Assembly: GCA_017454765.1 (NCBI GenBank)
Contig: JAFTCJ010000009.1
Span: 1-64,000 of the forward strand
Reading direction: 5' to 3'
Source of the DNA: Erysipelotrichaceae bacterium
Lineage (GTDB): Bacteria > Bacillota_I > Bacilli_A > Erysipelotrichales > Erysipelotrichaceae
Length of the DNA: 64,000 bases
Program-made: the position numbers and the translations under genes
The notes under the pieces: model-generated
What the model was told of the DNA's origin: nothing
What the model saw: the letters and a program-made list of their open reading frames with translations, nothing else
Database searches by the model: none
Shown here: piece by piece, positions 27,682 to 35,737 of the stretch
Numbering within the stretch: position 1 is the first letter of the stretch
Layout: each line of letters starts with the position of its first letter

Positions 27682-28770
27682 ATGAAAGAATCAATCGCAA
27701 AACATCTGGAAGATCTCTGTCTTCTGCCGAGCCTGTCCGGACATGAACAGCTGGTCAGTGATTACCTCAAGAAACAGTTTGAATCACTGGGACTGGAAGT
27801 GACAAGAGATGTGCTGGGAAACACCTTTGCCTGTGTCAAAGGAAAACACCATGACAGAAAAGTCATGCTGACGGGACACATGGATTCACCGGGCCTGATG
27901 GTCAAGACAATCACCGACGAGGGATTCATCCGCTTCGAAAGAGTCGGCGGCATTCCCGAAAAAACACTGGTCGCCTTAAGAGTCGCCGTACAGGCAAAAG
28001 ACGGATATGTCCCCGGCGTCATCGGTGTCAAGTCACACCACCTGACTTCTGCAGACGAGAAATACAAAGTCGACAAATATCAGGAGCTCTACATCGATAT
28101 CGGCTGTTACAGCAAGAAAGAAGTCCTGGACAGAGGAATCAGGATCGGCAACGCCATCACCTACTATCCGACCTTTGTTCATCTGCAGAATGATGTCGTA
28201 TCCGGAACATCATTCGATAACCGTATCGCCTGCACCTGTCTGATCGAACTGGCGAAGATCTTTGCCGAAAATCAGCCCGACTGCGATGTCTATCTGGTGG
28301 GTACAGTCCAGGAAGAATATACGATCAGAGGTGCGATCACCGCTGCCAGGATCATAAACCCGGATGCGATCATATGTCTCGATACCGAGATGGCGAATGA
28401 TACACCCGACCTGACCGGAACAGGTGAAGTAAAACTCGGAGACGGACCGGTCATGTCTTTATACAACTTCCATGGCAGAGGCACGCTCAACGGCACCATG
28501 CCGCACCCAAGCCTGGTCAGGCTCTATGAAGAAAGTGCTGAAGAGACAGGCATCAACCTGCAGAGAGTTGCAGGCATCGGCGGACTCACCGAACTGGCCT
28601 ATATGCAGCTTGAAGGAAACGGCATCGCCGGTATCGACATTGAAGTACCGTTCCGTTATTCCCACTCCTGCATCGAGACATCCGATCTCAACGATATCGT
28701 CAAGACGATACAGCTGACAGAACACGTTATCCGCAAGATCAACAAAGACACCGATCTGATCAGCAGATAA
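27682..28770 (+). CDS. M42-family metallopeptidase (SgcX/FrvX-like)
   Basis: The 362-residue protein has the M42 co-catalytic metal ligands: TGHMDSPG (His), SFDNRIA (bridging Asp), VQEEYTIRGA (catalytic and metal Glu), a CLDTE segment (Asp) and YSHSCIE (His). M42 enzymes are large self-compartmentalised aminopeptidases; the SgcX and FrvX members occur in PTS operons. The pairing with Sgc-like genes here matches the enteric sgc operon, where the role is unknown. The start ATG has AAGAAGGAATATAAC upstream. It is terminated by a strong hairpin. Confidence 0.9.
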   Translation: MKESIAKHLEDLCLLPSLSGHEQLVSDYLKKQFESLGLEVTRDVLGNTFACVKGKHHDRKVMLTGHMDSPGLMVKTITDEGFIRFERVGGIPEKTLVALRVAVQAKDGYVPGVIGVKSHHLTSADEKYKVDKYQELYIDIGCYSKKEVLDRGIRIGNAITYYPTFVHLQNDVVSGTSFDNRIACTCLIELAKIFAENQPDCDVYLVGTVQEEYTIRGAITAARIINPDAIICLDTEMANDTPDLTGTGEVKLGDGPVMSLYNFHGRGTLNGTMPHPSLVRLYEESAEETGINLQRVAGIGGLTELAYMQLEGNGIAGIDIEVPFRYSHSCIETSDLNDIVKTIQLTEHVIRKINKDTDLISR

Positions 28771-28782
28771 ACAATGATTCCA

Positions 28783-28815
28783 AACAGAAGACATGTTTCC
28801 ATGTCTTCTGTTTTC
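28783..28815 (+). terminator. Terminator after the M42 gene
   Basis: A 13-bp stem AACAGAAGACATG/CATGTCTTCTGTT with a 4-base loop is followed by TTTTC. Confidence 0.85.
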
Positions 28816-28840
28816 GAAAATAGGGTTTTTCTTCTTCAAC

Positions 28841-28849
28841 TGGTATAAT
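28841..28849 (+). promoter_or_regulatory. Extended -10 promoter of the LoaP-like gene (leaderless)
   Basis: TGGTATAAT is a perfect extended -10 (TGn TATAAT). The hexamer ends 8 bases before the ATG at 28858 and there is no room for a ribosome binding site, so transcription should begin at or next to the start codon. Confidence 0.6.
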
Positions 28850-28857
28850 ACTTAAGT

Positions 28858-29418
28858 ATGGATCTTGAACAGAAACAGAACTTACGGAAAGACTTTCTGG
28901 ACAACGGATATGATTCCTATGTCTTTTTCACCCTTTCCGGAAAAGAAGAAGATCTGGCCGAGGAACTCAACGGCAAGTATGAAAATGTCTACTGCCTGGT
29001 CTTAAGAAAGATGATCCATCGCTCGGATCACGGCCGGAAGTGGGATGAGGAATCGATCCTGATCAAAGGCTATGTCTTTATTTATGTCCCATCAGGTTAC
29101 GACATCCGCTATGTCCGCTCCGACAACAATCCCTACAAGATTCTGAAATGGCAGCTGGATCTGGGCAAACTCTTCGGTGACGACCTTGCCTATTCCGACT
29201 GGGTTTTAAAACAGGACGGTCTGATCGGCGTCTCCAAAGCAGTCAAAGTCGACAAAAAAGTCAAGATCGTCGAAGGTCCCCTTTCTGAAATGGAAGGCTA
29301 CATCATCAAATACGATCCGAGAAACCGCAACTGTCTTGTAGAACTACATTTCATGAACCGTACGGTCCAGACCTGGCTGCCTTTTGAATATACAGACCAG
29401 AATTACATCATGGATTAA
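28858..29418 (+). CDS. NusG-paralog transcription antiterminator, LoaP-like
   Basis: The 186-residue protein aligns by eye with specialised NusG paralogs: an N-terminal NGN-like domain (YDSYVFFTLSGKEEDLAEEL, ILIKGYVFIYV, a central IRYVRSDNNPYKILKW) and a C-terminal KOW domain (VKIVEGPLSEMEGYIIKYDP, then CLVEL...TVQTWLPFEY). The linker LKQDGLIGVSKAV is typical of LoaP-like proteins, which bind elongating RNA polymerase and carry it through terminators of long, often polysaccharide or natural-product, operons. The target is not obvious here; only a short ECF gene follows. The mRNA looks leaderless. Residues 1-20 before the NGN core are Lys/Asp-rich. Confidence 0.8.
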   Translation: MDLEQKQNLRKDFLDNGYDSYVFFTLSGKEEDLAEELNGKYENVYCLVLRKMIHRSDHGRKWDEESILIKGYVFIYVPSGYDIRYVRSDNNPYKILKWQLDLGKLFGDDLAYSDWVLKQDGLIGVSKAVKVDKKVKIVEGPLSEMEGYIIKYDPRNRNCLVELHFMNRTVQTWLPFEYTDQNYIMD

Positions 29419-29431
29419 GAAAGAAGGAATC

Positions 29432-29914
29432 ATGAACAAAAACCGCAAAATCGCCTATCTTTCCATAGGCATCGCCTTATATGTCGTATTATCTGCCTTT
29501 GTGATTATTCCGATCATCAACCGGATCAAACTGGATCTGGGATATATCGTATTCGGACTGTATCTCAACACCTTCGGCATACCGGCAACGATTGTCGGTG
29601 TATTGGGTTGTATCATCGGCAATCTGCTCAAAGGCGGATCCTTCCCCATTGCCTGGGCTATCGGTCAGGCATTCATCGGACTGTCTTTAGGCTGTCTGCT
29701 TCCGAAAACGAAACAGCTCTGGCTCAAGATCCTATACGGTATCGTTGCCGTGTTTATCGGTATTGCGCTGATCAAAACAGTCATTGAAGTGGCGATGTAT
29801 CACTTCCCGATCGTCTTAAAATTCTCCAGTAATTTTGTGGCCTTCATCGCCGACAGCATCCCTCTGATCATCGGTATCGTACTGAATCAGAAGATCAAGA
29901 TCATCAGAAAATAA
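29432..29914 (+). CDS. ECF transporter substrate-binding (S) component
   Basis: The 160-residue protein has five or six hydrophobic helices. A short basic N-terminus (MNKNRKIAYLSIGIALYVVLS) and the LDLGYIVFGLYLNTFGIPATIVG segment are typical of ECF S components, small membrane proteins that capture vitamins or similar micronutrients and work with a shared EcfAAT energy module encoded elsewhere. The ATG at 29432 follows AAGAAGGAATC, 13 bases after the LoaP-like stop, so the genes are probably cotranscribed. The vitamin specificity is not readable. Confidence 0.75.
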   Translation: MNKNRKIAYLSIGIALYVVLSAFVIIPIINRIKLDLGYIVFGLYLNTFGIPATIVGVLGCIIGNLLKGGSFPIAWAIGQAFIGLSLGCLLPKTKQLWLKILYGIVAVFIGIALIKTVIEVAMYHFPIVLKFSSNFVAFIADSIPLIIGIVLNQKIKIIRK

Positions 29915-29996
29915 AAGGAAACCCCGGGGGATTTTCGAACCGGGGCTTCATATTCGATTGTCAGCTATATGGACTCACCAAGACCCATATTTAGCT
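29910..29996 (-). ncRNA. Candidate small noncoding RNA with own promoter and terminator
   Basis: On the minus strand TATAAT (30008-30003) is followed about 7 bases later by a hairpin, AGCTAAATATGG paired with CCATATAGCT (29996-29963, two-base bulge). After a short single-stranded stretch comes a 9-bp GC-rich terminator stem (AAGCCCCGG/CCGGGGTTT, 29948-29919) and TTTCCTTTTATTTT. No ORF of any size fits. A TTGAAC box lies 20 bases before the -10, which is longer than ideal. It could instead be the 3' end of the prepilin peptidase transcript. I do not recognise an RNA family. Confidence 0.35.
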
Positions 29997-30079
29997 ACTT
30001 ATATTATACAATATTCTCATTTATTTTTGTTCAATATATGATGATAAAAATCATCTTTTTTCTGAATAATTGAATACCA

Positions 30080-30826
30080 CTACAACATTATCAGTATGAT
30101 GAATGCGGCAGCGGAAATACAGGGGCCGAAAGGGATGACCTTTTTCTTCGTAAACAATACAGAAATCAGACCAAACAGACAGGCGATCACCAGGACCCAT
30201 AATCCCAAATAAACACCGCTGTACAGACCGATCATGAACAATAATTTGATGTCTCCTTTCCCCATGCTTTCTTTCTGCAGAATGTGATCCATTATGATCA
30301 TCAGCAGCCATACAAAACCCGCAAGCATCACTCCGCCGAGGATCCCGTTCAGGAAGTAGTGATATCTGTCAAAAACAAAGAAAAGGGAAACAAGCCAGTT
30401 GATGATACCAGCTTCAATAAAACCGTTTGGGATCAGGAAACAATCCAGATCCACAAGAGACAGGCCAAGCAGGATACATACCAGGATCAGATCCCTGATC
30501 AGAATATGATCAGGGTATGGATGATGCAGATAAACAATGACAAACAATACTCCTGTAAGCAATTCAGTTAAAGGATAACGAATTGATATCTTCTGATGAC
30601 AATAGCGGCATCTTCCTTTGTTCCGGAGAAAAGACAGGACCGGTATCAGATCGATCATATTCAGCTGATGTTTACAGAAATCGCAGCGGCTGCGGGAATA
30701 GATCCAGTCCTCATTCAAAAGGATCCTCTGTGAGATACAGTTGACAAAACTCCCGATAAAAATACCGCACCCGAACAATAACGGAATGTGGCAATTCAAA
30801 ACATTGGTATGAATAAACCAGACCAT
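30080..30826 (-). CDS. Type 4 prepilin peptidase (A24 family)
   Basis: The protein (248 residues from ATG 30826) is a polytopic aspartic protease that cleaves and N-methylates type IV prepilin-like leaders. It shows IGSFVNCISQR near the N-terminus, a four-Cys zinc-type loop (CDFCKHQ...CRYCHQK), then catalytic Asp motifs DLDCFLIPN and GKGDIKLL. The start is uncertain: a TTG at 30871 would add 15 residues, but an extended -10 (TGTTATGAT, ~30881-30873) lies right before it, favouring the ATG at 30826 with GGAAG upstream. No pilin, com or T2SS gene is in the window. Confidence 0.85.
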   Translation of the reverse strand: MVWFIHTNVLNCHIPLLFGCGIFIGSFVNCISQRILLNEDWIYSRSRCDFCKHQLNMIDLIPVLSFLRNKGRCRYCHQKISIRYPLTELLTGVLFVIVYLHHPYPDHILIRDLILVCILLGLSLVDLDCFLIPNGFIEAGIINWLVSLFFVFDRYHYFLNGILGGVMLAGFVWLLMIIMDHILQKESMGKGDIKLLFMIGLYSGVYLGLWVLVIACLFGLISVLFTKKKVIPFGPCISAAAFIILIML

Positions 30827-30929
30827 GCAGCTTCCGAATCTATTTATGAGCTCCCCCAGCTCCTGAATCAATCATAACATCTTTTCCAGACACTGACTTA
30901 AGAATCCGTCATACAGGTTCAAAACCATA

Positions 30930-30959
30930 AGAAAAGGCAGTTTTTTCACTGCCTTTTCT
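30930..30959 (-). terminator. Terminator between the GlsB-like and prepilin peptidase genes
   Basis: A 12-bp stem AGAAAAGGCAGT/ACTGCCTTTTCT with a 6-base loop lies 16 bases after the stop of the 78-residue gene at 30976. Confidence 0.8.
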
Positions 30960-30975
30960 GTTACTTTCTTATGAC

Positions 30976-31212
30976 TTATTTCTTCAAAGTCCTGTAGAGC
31001 AGTACAACTACACAGGCGCCGATGACCGAAACGATTGCTTCAGAGATGATCGAATTGCTGGAGAAACCGAGCAGACCGAACAGCAGATTGCCGACCAGAC
31101 CGCCTGCCAGACCCAGTAATAAGTAAAGATACCAGGGTCCGCGAAGATTCATAAGCATAGAGGCAACATAGCCGAATACGGCGCTGAGTGCCAGAGATAT
31201 GATCAATGCCAT
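30976..31212 (-). CDS. GlsB/YeaQ/YmgE-family small membrane protein
   Basis: The 78-residue protein has three hydrophobic helices with glycine-rich GLAGGLVGNLLFGLLG in the middle, the hallmark of the transglycosylase-associated (GlsB/YeaQ) family, found with envelope stress genes. The ribosome binding site AAAGGAGG sits 8 bases before ATG. It is monocistronic: 47 bases separate it from the membrane protein upstream and a terminator follows. Precise role unknown. Confidence 0.85.
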   Translation of the reverse strand: MALIISLALSAVFGYVASMLMNLRGPWYLYLLLGLAGGLVGNLLFGLLGFSSNSIISEAIVSVIGACVVVLLYRTLKK

Positions 31213-31259
31213 TTCAATAACCTCCTTTACAAGTAAACATTATACACTTTTTCGCAAAA

Positions 31260-32105
31260 CTATAAACTCCACTGCATGACCGTTGCCAGCACCGTGATGC
31301 CGGCAGTGACCGCGTTGGCGATCAGCGTATAGAAGAACGTCTTGAGTTTCTTCTTTCTTCTTCTGAAAGCGATCAGATAGATGACCAGTTCGATCAGGAA
31401 GACCGCTGCCTCGCCGATCGGGAACATGAACATCCACAGCAGTCCGCCTGCATAATAATCAAAGAACATCAGCATGGCATTTAAGATCACCTGGGTGATG
31501 ATGTTGACGATGATGATCGTCCTTCTTTCGAGCTTTGATCGGAAGCCCATGATATGACCGATGATGAATTCGATGATGACCGTCAGGACCACTCTGAGAA
31601 GGAAATAAAGGAACTGTAGGAGGAATTGTGAATCCTCTGCGATATTCAGGTCATCCGCACTGTAATCAACGGTAAAATAGCTGTTAAATGCTTCCCGCTC
31701 AATGCTTTTACTCAGCCTGAACGTACCGTCGTCCGGACAGTAGATCGCAACCTTGAATTCCTCCGGCGGATAGTAAGTCCATTTGTACTCATTGTTTCCC
31801 TGCATGTCCCCCGACATGTTGCCAAGGAAATTGTATCCGTCTTCATCTTTGTAAGTCGCAAAGAACGTATAGGCTTCAATCTCCTTTTCATCCTTGCCTG
31901 ACAGATCAAGATTGTCCGGGTCGATCTTCATCCAGGGACCGTATCTTTCCTCCTTCGACAGTAAAGCCAGATAATATGACTTGTCCGGGGCATTTTCAAC
32001 AGTGATCGTGACCGATGGTTTGGGACCGACATCCGCATTCAAAGGCCTGCTTGATAAAAGCAGGAAGCCGATCACCAGCAGTAAGAGAAGACTTTTCTTG
32101 TTCAT
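31260..32105 (-). CDS. Exported membrane protein with four C-terminal helices, unknown function
   Basis: The 281-residue protein has a cleavable-looking signal (MNKKSLLLLLVIGFLLLSS, then NADVGPKPS), a ~150-residue extracytoplasmic beta-rich domain (VTITVENAPDKSYYLALLS...), then four membrane helices (~165-280) and a basic loop (RRRKKKLK). The N-terminal ADVGPKPSVTI pattern is common in Bacillota proteins of this architecture, which I cannot name. It lies 2 bases after the DUF1146 gene and so is part of the TsaC/pyrophosphatase operon. Confidence 0.65.
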   Translation of the reverse strand: MNKKSLLLLLVIGFLLLSSRPLNADVGPKPSVTITVENAPDKSYYLALLSKEERYGPWMKIDPDNLDLSGKDEKEIEAYTFFATYKDEDGYNFLGNMSGDMQGNNEYKWTYYPPEEFKVAIYCPDDGTFRLSKSIEREAFNSYFTVDYSADDLNIAEDSQFLLQFLYFLLRVVLTVIIEFIIGHIMGFRSKLERRTIIIVNIITQVILNAMLMFFDYYAGGLLWMFMFPIGEAAVFLIELVIYLIAFRRRKKKLKTFFYTLIANAVTAGITVLATVMQWSL

Positions 32106-32107
32106 AT

Positions 32108-32314
32108 TTAACCCCTGTAGAAATAATAAATCAACGACATCAGGAAATTTCCCATAAGATAAGCCAGGGCACAGCTGACGATGAAATACAGTATCTGCGC
32201 CTGAGCGATCTTTCCCTGGCGGATGAAACGGTTGAAATCAAGGGCGCTCATGCCAAACAGAACGATCAGGAAACAGAAGAAATAAATACCCGCCCGCAGA
32301 TAAAAATCAAACAT
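32108..32314 (-). CDS. DUF1146-family small membrane protein
   Basis: The 68-residue protein has two membrane helices connected by LDFNRFIRQGKIAQAQILYFIVS, the DUF1146 (YwzB-like) signature. In other Bacillota this small protein is a conserved membrane component of unknown role. It overlaps the end of the NagA-like gene by 8 bases. Confidence 0.8.
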   Translation of the reverse strand: MFDFYLRAGIYFFCFLIVLFGMSALDFNRFIRQGKIAQAQILYFIVSCALAYLMGNFLMSLIYYFYRG

Positions 32315-33449
32315 AGACGAATCTTCCTTTCACATAGACATTCTTCACATTGAGATCATCATCCATGATGACGATATCCGCATACTTGCCTTTTTCCAGT
32401 GTTCCGTATCGGTCGGACAGGCCGTAGAAACGGAAGGCATTGAGACTGGAATACAATAAGAGATCGCAATACTTGGCACCCAGTTCCTTCAACACCTTCA
32501 TCTCGTCATTGATCGAGACGACACTGCCGGCATAATGACCGTCAAAGGAGATGAACTTCGTCCCCTTCTTCGTACATTTCTTGGAGATAAATTCATATTC
32601 GCCGTTCGGCAGGTTCCTGGCGATCGAGGAATCGGAGATCAGGATGATCTTGTCCCTGTCGATATTGTTCAGAACGAGCTTCAGAACATTTCTATCGACA
32701 TGATTGCCGTCGGCGATCAGTTCGCAATACCAGCGGTTCATGAAGGCGCAGTTGACCAGTGTGATGTCCCTATGATGCAGGCTCCGCATCGCATTGAACA
32801 GATGTGTGAAACCGTCGACATTTTCATCCAGATCCTCATAGACGGCATCCGAATGACCGCACATCACTTTCACACCGTGCTGTTTCAGTAAAGCTCCTAT
32901 TTCCCTGACGCCGTCCAGTTCATAAGCCACTGTCATCTGTCTGATCTTGTCAGATGCAGCCAGGAAACGCTTCACCGTTTCGATATCGGGCTTCAGAAAC
33001 TTCTTTGGATCGCCCATGCCCAGATGCTTGGGATTGAGGTAGGGACCCTCAAGATGAATGCCCTGATAGCGGACCGCGCCGCCTTTATAAGAATCCAGCA
33101 GCCTGATCTGCTTCTCACATTCTTCCGGTGACAGATCATAGGTCAATGAAGCCAGGAAACTTGTCGTTCCGTCTCTTGAGAATTCTTCAGAGATCTGATC
33201 CATATCTTCCAGTGAGCAGCTGTCAAAAGCCATCCGGTCGATGCCGTGGGTATGTGTGTCGAAGAAACCGGGCATGATCAAAGATCCTTCCAGATCGATC
33301 TGTTTCCAGTCCTCTGATATCTCTTTTATCCTGTCACTCTGGGGATAGACTTCCCTGATGACATCATCTTCGATCAGCAGTGCACCATCCAGAAACTCAC
33401 GGTTGCCGTCGATGACCAGATGGGCATGTTTCAGCAGAAGGAACATCAC
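32307..33449 (-). CDS. nagA: N-acetylglucosamine-6-phosphate deacetylase (paralog 2)
   Basis: The 380-residue amidohydrolase has PGFFDTHTHGIDRMAFD (HxH), HLEGPYLNPKHLGMG (metal Glu and substrate binding), CGHSDA (His), THLFNAMRSLHHRD (His and substrate loop), LIADGNHVD, ISDSSIA (catalytic Asp) and YSSLNAFRFYGL. It would convert GlcNAc-6-P to GlcN-6-P. It overlaps its neighbours at both ends by 4 and 8 bases, in an operon otherwise made of housekeeping genes. A more standard NagA is at 44012, so this copy may have a different acetamido-sugar substrate. Confidence 0.85.
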   Translation of the reverse strand: MMFLLLKHAHLVIDGNREFLDGALLIEDDVIREVYPQSDRIKEISEDWKQIDLEGSLIMPGFFDTHTHGIDRMAFDSCSLEDMDQISEEFSRDGTTSFLASLTYDLSPEECEKQIRLLDSYKGGAVRYQGIHLEGPYLNPKHLGMGDPKKFLKPDIETVKRFLAASDKIRQMTVAYELDGVREIGALLKQHGVKVMCGHSDAVYEDLDENVDGFTHLFNAMRSLHHRDITLVNCAFMNRWYCELIADGNHVDRNVLKLVLNNIDRDKIILISDSSIARNLPNGEYEFISKKCTKKGTKFISFDGHYAGSVVSINDEMKVLKELGAKYCDLLLYSSLNAFRFYGLSDRYGTLEKGKYADIVIMDDDLNVKNVYVKGRFVYV

Positions 33450-35062
33450 TTGGCTCCCAATGCATTGATCAGTCCGGGCAGCAGCTGTTTCTTTCTGGAT
33501 ACCAGACCGTCGACGAATCCGTCCTTGTCCGGTGTAAAGGTCTCCCTGACTACCCTTCTTCTGGCACCGGCAGAAAGTACATAGGAACCGGAACCGTTGG
33601 GGTTGGTCAGCATGATGGCCATCAGGTCGTATCCGCCGGACTTGCAGGAATCTTCCAGATATCTGCTCAAATCGCCCTTCAGGGCATCATACTCATCCTT
33701 GGATTTGCAGACAGCCTGTGACAGTCCGACCTTATTGCCTTCGATATTGAACTCCTTGAAATCGTTGTAAACAATCTCAATATGCCTCTTGTTGAGCAAT
33801 GATTCACTATGCTCGATCAGGCCTCTGGAAAGATTTTCCGCCTTCTCGCCGGAGATCTCCTCCAGCCTCTTGGCTGTCCTGGTATCGATTGGGGTCGTCG
33901 TCGGTGATTTGAAATTCATCGTATCGGAAACGATGGCGCCCAGCAAGAGTCCTGCCAGATTGGAACTGAGTTCCAGCTTTTCATCAAAGAATTTGTTGGC
34001 GATGATCGTCGCCGTGGCACCTACCGGCATGGTCGTGATGGAGATCGGATTCTCCGACTCAAAACCGCCGAAACGGTGATGATCCACGATCTCGGTCACA
34101 AGACCTTCATCGACGTCATCGATGGCCTGTTTCTTTTCGTTGTGATCCACCAGGATCAGCTGCTTCTTCTGATAGTTGAACAGATGGTAACGGGAAACGG
34201 CACCGACGACTTTGCCTTCATTATCCAGTACCGGGTAAGAACGGTGACGGGACTTGGCGATCTTCTTGGAAGCCTCATCGATCGTGTCGTTGATGTTGAA
34301 ATAGTCGATCCTCTCTTTCGGGATCATGATATGTTCGATTGTTGGTGTCTGGTAGATCAGACGCGTGATTGATAACGGTGTCAGTTCTGTCGTTACAATT
34401 GTTGCCTCGGCATCCCTTGCCATGGAGATGATATGTCTGGCGATCGGTGAAGAAGTACATACCACCAGCATCGTCGCACCGAGCTCCAGGCAATACTGCA
34501 TCTTGTCATCTTCGTTTCTCAGCAATACGATCGAGTCATCCTCGACATTGGACTTCAGTGACGGGAACATATGCATCTTGCCGGAAAGCTGATGATTGCC
34601 TCTTAAGACCAGGGTTCCCTTCAAGATCTTGACGATATCATCTATCTCGATCGTGCGGATGATGGAAGCCAGCTGGGCATCGGTCTTGGTCCACATGTAG
34701 GTGAGATCGTCAAGAGTGACGATGCCCTCCAGGTGTTTCTTCTTGTCGACAACGATCAGACCTCTGTTTTTCAGTTTCAGGACCTTGTCCAGAGCCTCCT
34801 TCATCGTCATTTCCTTGTTGGCCAGGGAAGCCTTATCCATCTCAATCTCCTTCAGAGTGGATTTGGCCGTATATAAACGCTGCGGATCTTCATAGCCGAA
34901 CTTTTCCAGCAGATACTCTGTTTCCGAACTCACGGAACCGACTCTGCCGGCGACGGCGTTGATGCCCTGTTCTCTCTTGAACTGGGCATAGGCGATCGCC
35001 GAAACGATCGCATCCGTATCCGGATTCTTATGACCTACGACATAGATGGGGTTTTTCTTCAC
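33446..35062 (-). CDS. Manganese-dependent inorganic pyrophosphatase with CBS-DRTGG insert
   Basis: The 538-residue family II pyrophosphatase has GHKNPDTDAIVSAIAYA (first DHH metal motif), two CBS repeats (~70-125 and 245-300) separated by a DRTGG domain, LVDHNEKKQA and EIVDHHRFGGFES (DHH signature), SDTMNFKSPTTTPID and a C-terminal DHHA2 domain ending SRKKQLLPGL. It hydrolyses pyrophosphate; in characterised CBS-PPases the CBS pair binds adenine nucleotides for regulation. The gene overlaps TsaC upstream and NagA downstream by 4 bases each. Confidence 0.9.
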   Translation of the reverse strand: MKKNPIYVVGHKNPDTDAIVSAIAYAQFKREQGINAVAGRVGSVSSETEYLLEKFGYEDPQRLYTAKSTLKEIEMDKASLANKEMTMKEALDKVLKLKNRGLIVVDKKKHLEGIVTLDDLTYMWTKTDAQLASIIRTIEIDDIVKILKGTLVLRGNHQLSGKMHMFPSLKSNVEDDSIVLLRNEDDKMQYCLELGATMLVVCTSSPIARHIISMARDAEATIVTTELTPLSITRLIYQTPTIEHIMIPKERIDYFNINDTIDEASKKIAKSRHRSYPVLDNEGKVVGAVSRYHLFNYQKKQLILVDHNEKKQAIDDVDEGLVTEIVDHHRFGGFESENPISITTMPVGATATIIANKFFDEKLELSSNLAGLLLGAIVSDTMNFKSPTTTPIDTRTAKRLEEISGEKAENLSRGLIEHSESLLNKRHIEIVYNDFKEFNIEGNKVGLSQAVCKSKDEYDALKGDLSRYLEDSCKSGGYDLMAIMLTNPNGSGSYVLSAGARRRVVRETFTPDKDGFVDGLVSRKKQLLPGLINALGAK

Positions 35063-35664
35063 TTTAAAGCCTCCTTGATCTCACTCAGGCTGAGAGGTCC
35101 TTCCCTCAGCATCTTTATACATCTTCCGCTGACATCGATGATACTGGAAGCAACGCTTCCTTTCGCATCCTCACAGACGATACCGTCAATCTTTCCCTTC
35201 ATGGAAGAAAGCACATCCTCCCACTTCAGGAGAGAACCGTTTCCCGATATATTGGCACTGGTCACCATCAGCGGCTGTTTCATTTCCCTGATCAGGTTCA
35301 GGACGAACGCATCATCCGGTATCCTGATCGCAATGGTATCCTTTCCCTTGGTGATCAGATCACTGACTGTTTTCTTTTTCTTCAGCACGATCGTCAAGGG
35401 TCCCGGCGTGAACCGTCTGATGATCTTCTCTGCCCGCTTGCCGACAACGGCATACTTTTTCACCATCTCCAGAGAATCACACATCATCGGCAGAGCCTTG
35501 TCAAAACTCCTGCCCTTGGCCTCATAAACCGAATCGACCGCTGTTTCATCTGCGATGCATCCCAGACCGAATACGGTATCCGTAGGAAAAGCGAGGATCT
35601 TTCCTTCCTTCAGAAGGCTGATCAGTTCCTCTTTGTCTGATATTGCATACAGGATCGTCTTCAC
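35059..35664 (-). CDS. L-threonylcarbamoyladenylate synthase (TsaC/Sua5 family)
   Basis: The 201-residue protein makes threonylcarbamoyl-AMP for the t6A37 tRNA modification. It has KEGKILAFPTDTVFGLG, AKGRSFDKALPMM, RFTPGPLTIVL, DTIAIRIPDDAF, LMVTSANISG and SSIIDVSG, all typical of the YrdC domain, and lacks the Sua5 C-terminal extension. The start codon is GTG. A -10 TATAAT ends 6 bases before it, so although GGAG is present the mRNA would begin at or near the codon. First gene of the five-gene operon ending at 31260. Confidence 0.9.
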   Translation of the reverse strand: MKTILYAISDKEELISLLKEGKILAFPTDTVFGLGCIADETAVDSVYEAKGRSFDKALPMMCDSLEMVKKYAVVGKRAEKIIRRFTPGPLTIVLKKKKTVSDLITKGKDTIAIRIPDDAFVLNLIREMKQPLMVTSANISGNGSLLKWEDVLSSMKGKIDGIVCEDAKGSVASSIIDVSGRCIKMLREGPLSLSEIKEALK

Positions 35665-35670
35665 AACTCC

Positions 35671-35714
35671 ATTATACTTGCTTCAGGGAACAAAAATCAT
35701 CTCTGCTATATAAT
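35671..35714. promoter_or_regulatory. Divergent promoter region between TsaC operon and DUF7916 operon
   Basis: On the minus strand TATAAT at 35676-35671 ends 6 bases before the TsaC GTG. On the plus strand TATAAT at 35709-35714 precedes AAAGGAAAC and the ATG at 35738. No strong -35 is visible for either. Confidence 0.5.
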
Positions 35715-35737
35715 AAAAGTGAAAAGGAAACAACAAT

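Noticed and set aside
29919-29948. Possible tRNA T-arm (TTCGAAA loop) in the intergenic hairpin
   Set aside because: No acceptor, D or anticodon stems can be drawn around it; it reads better as a terminator stem.
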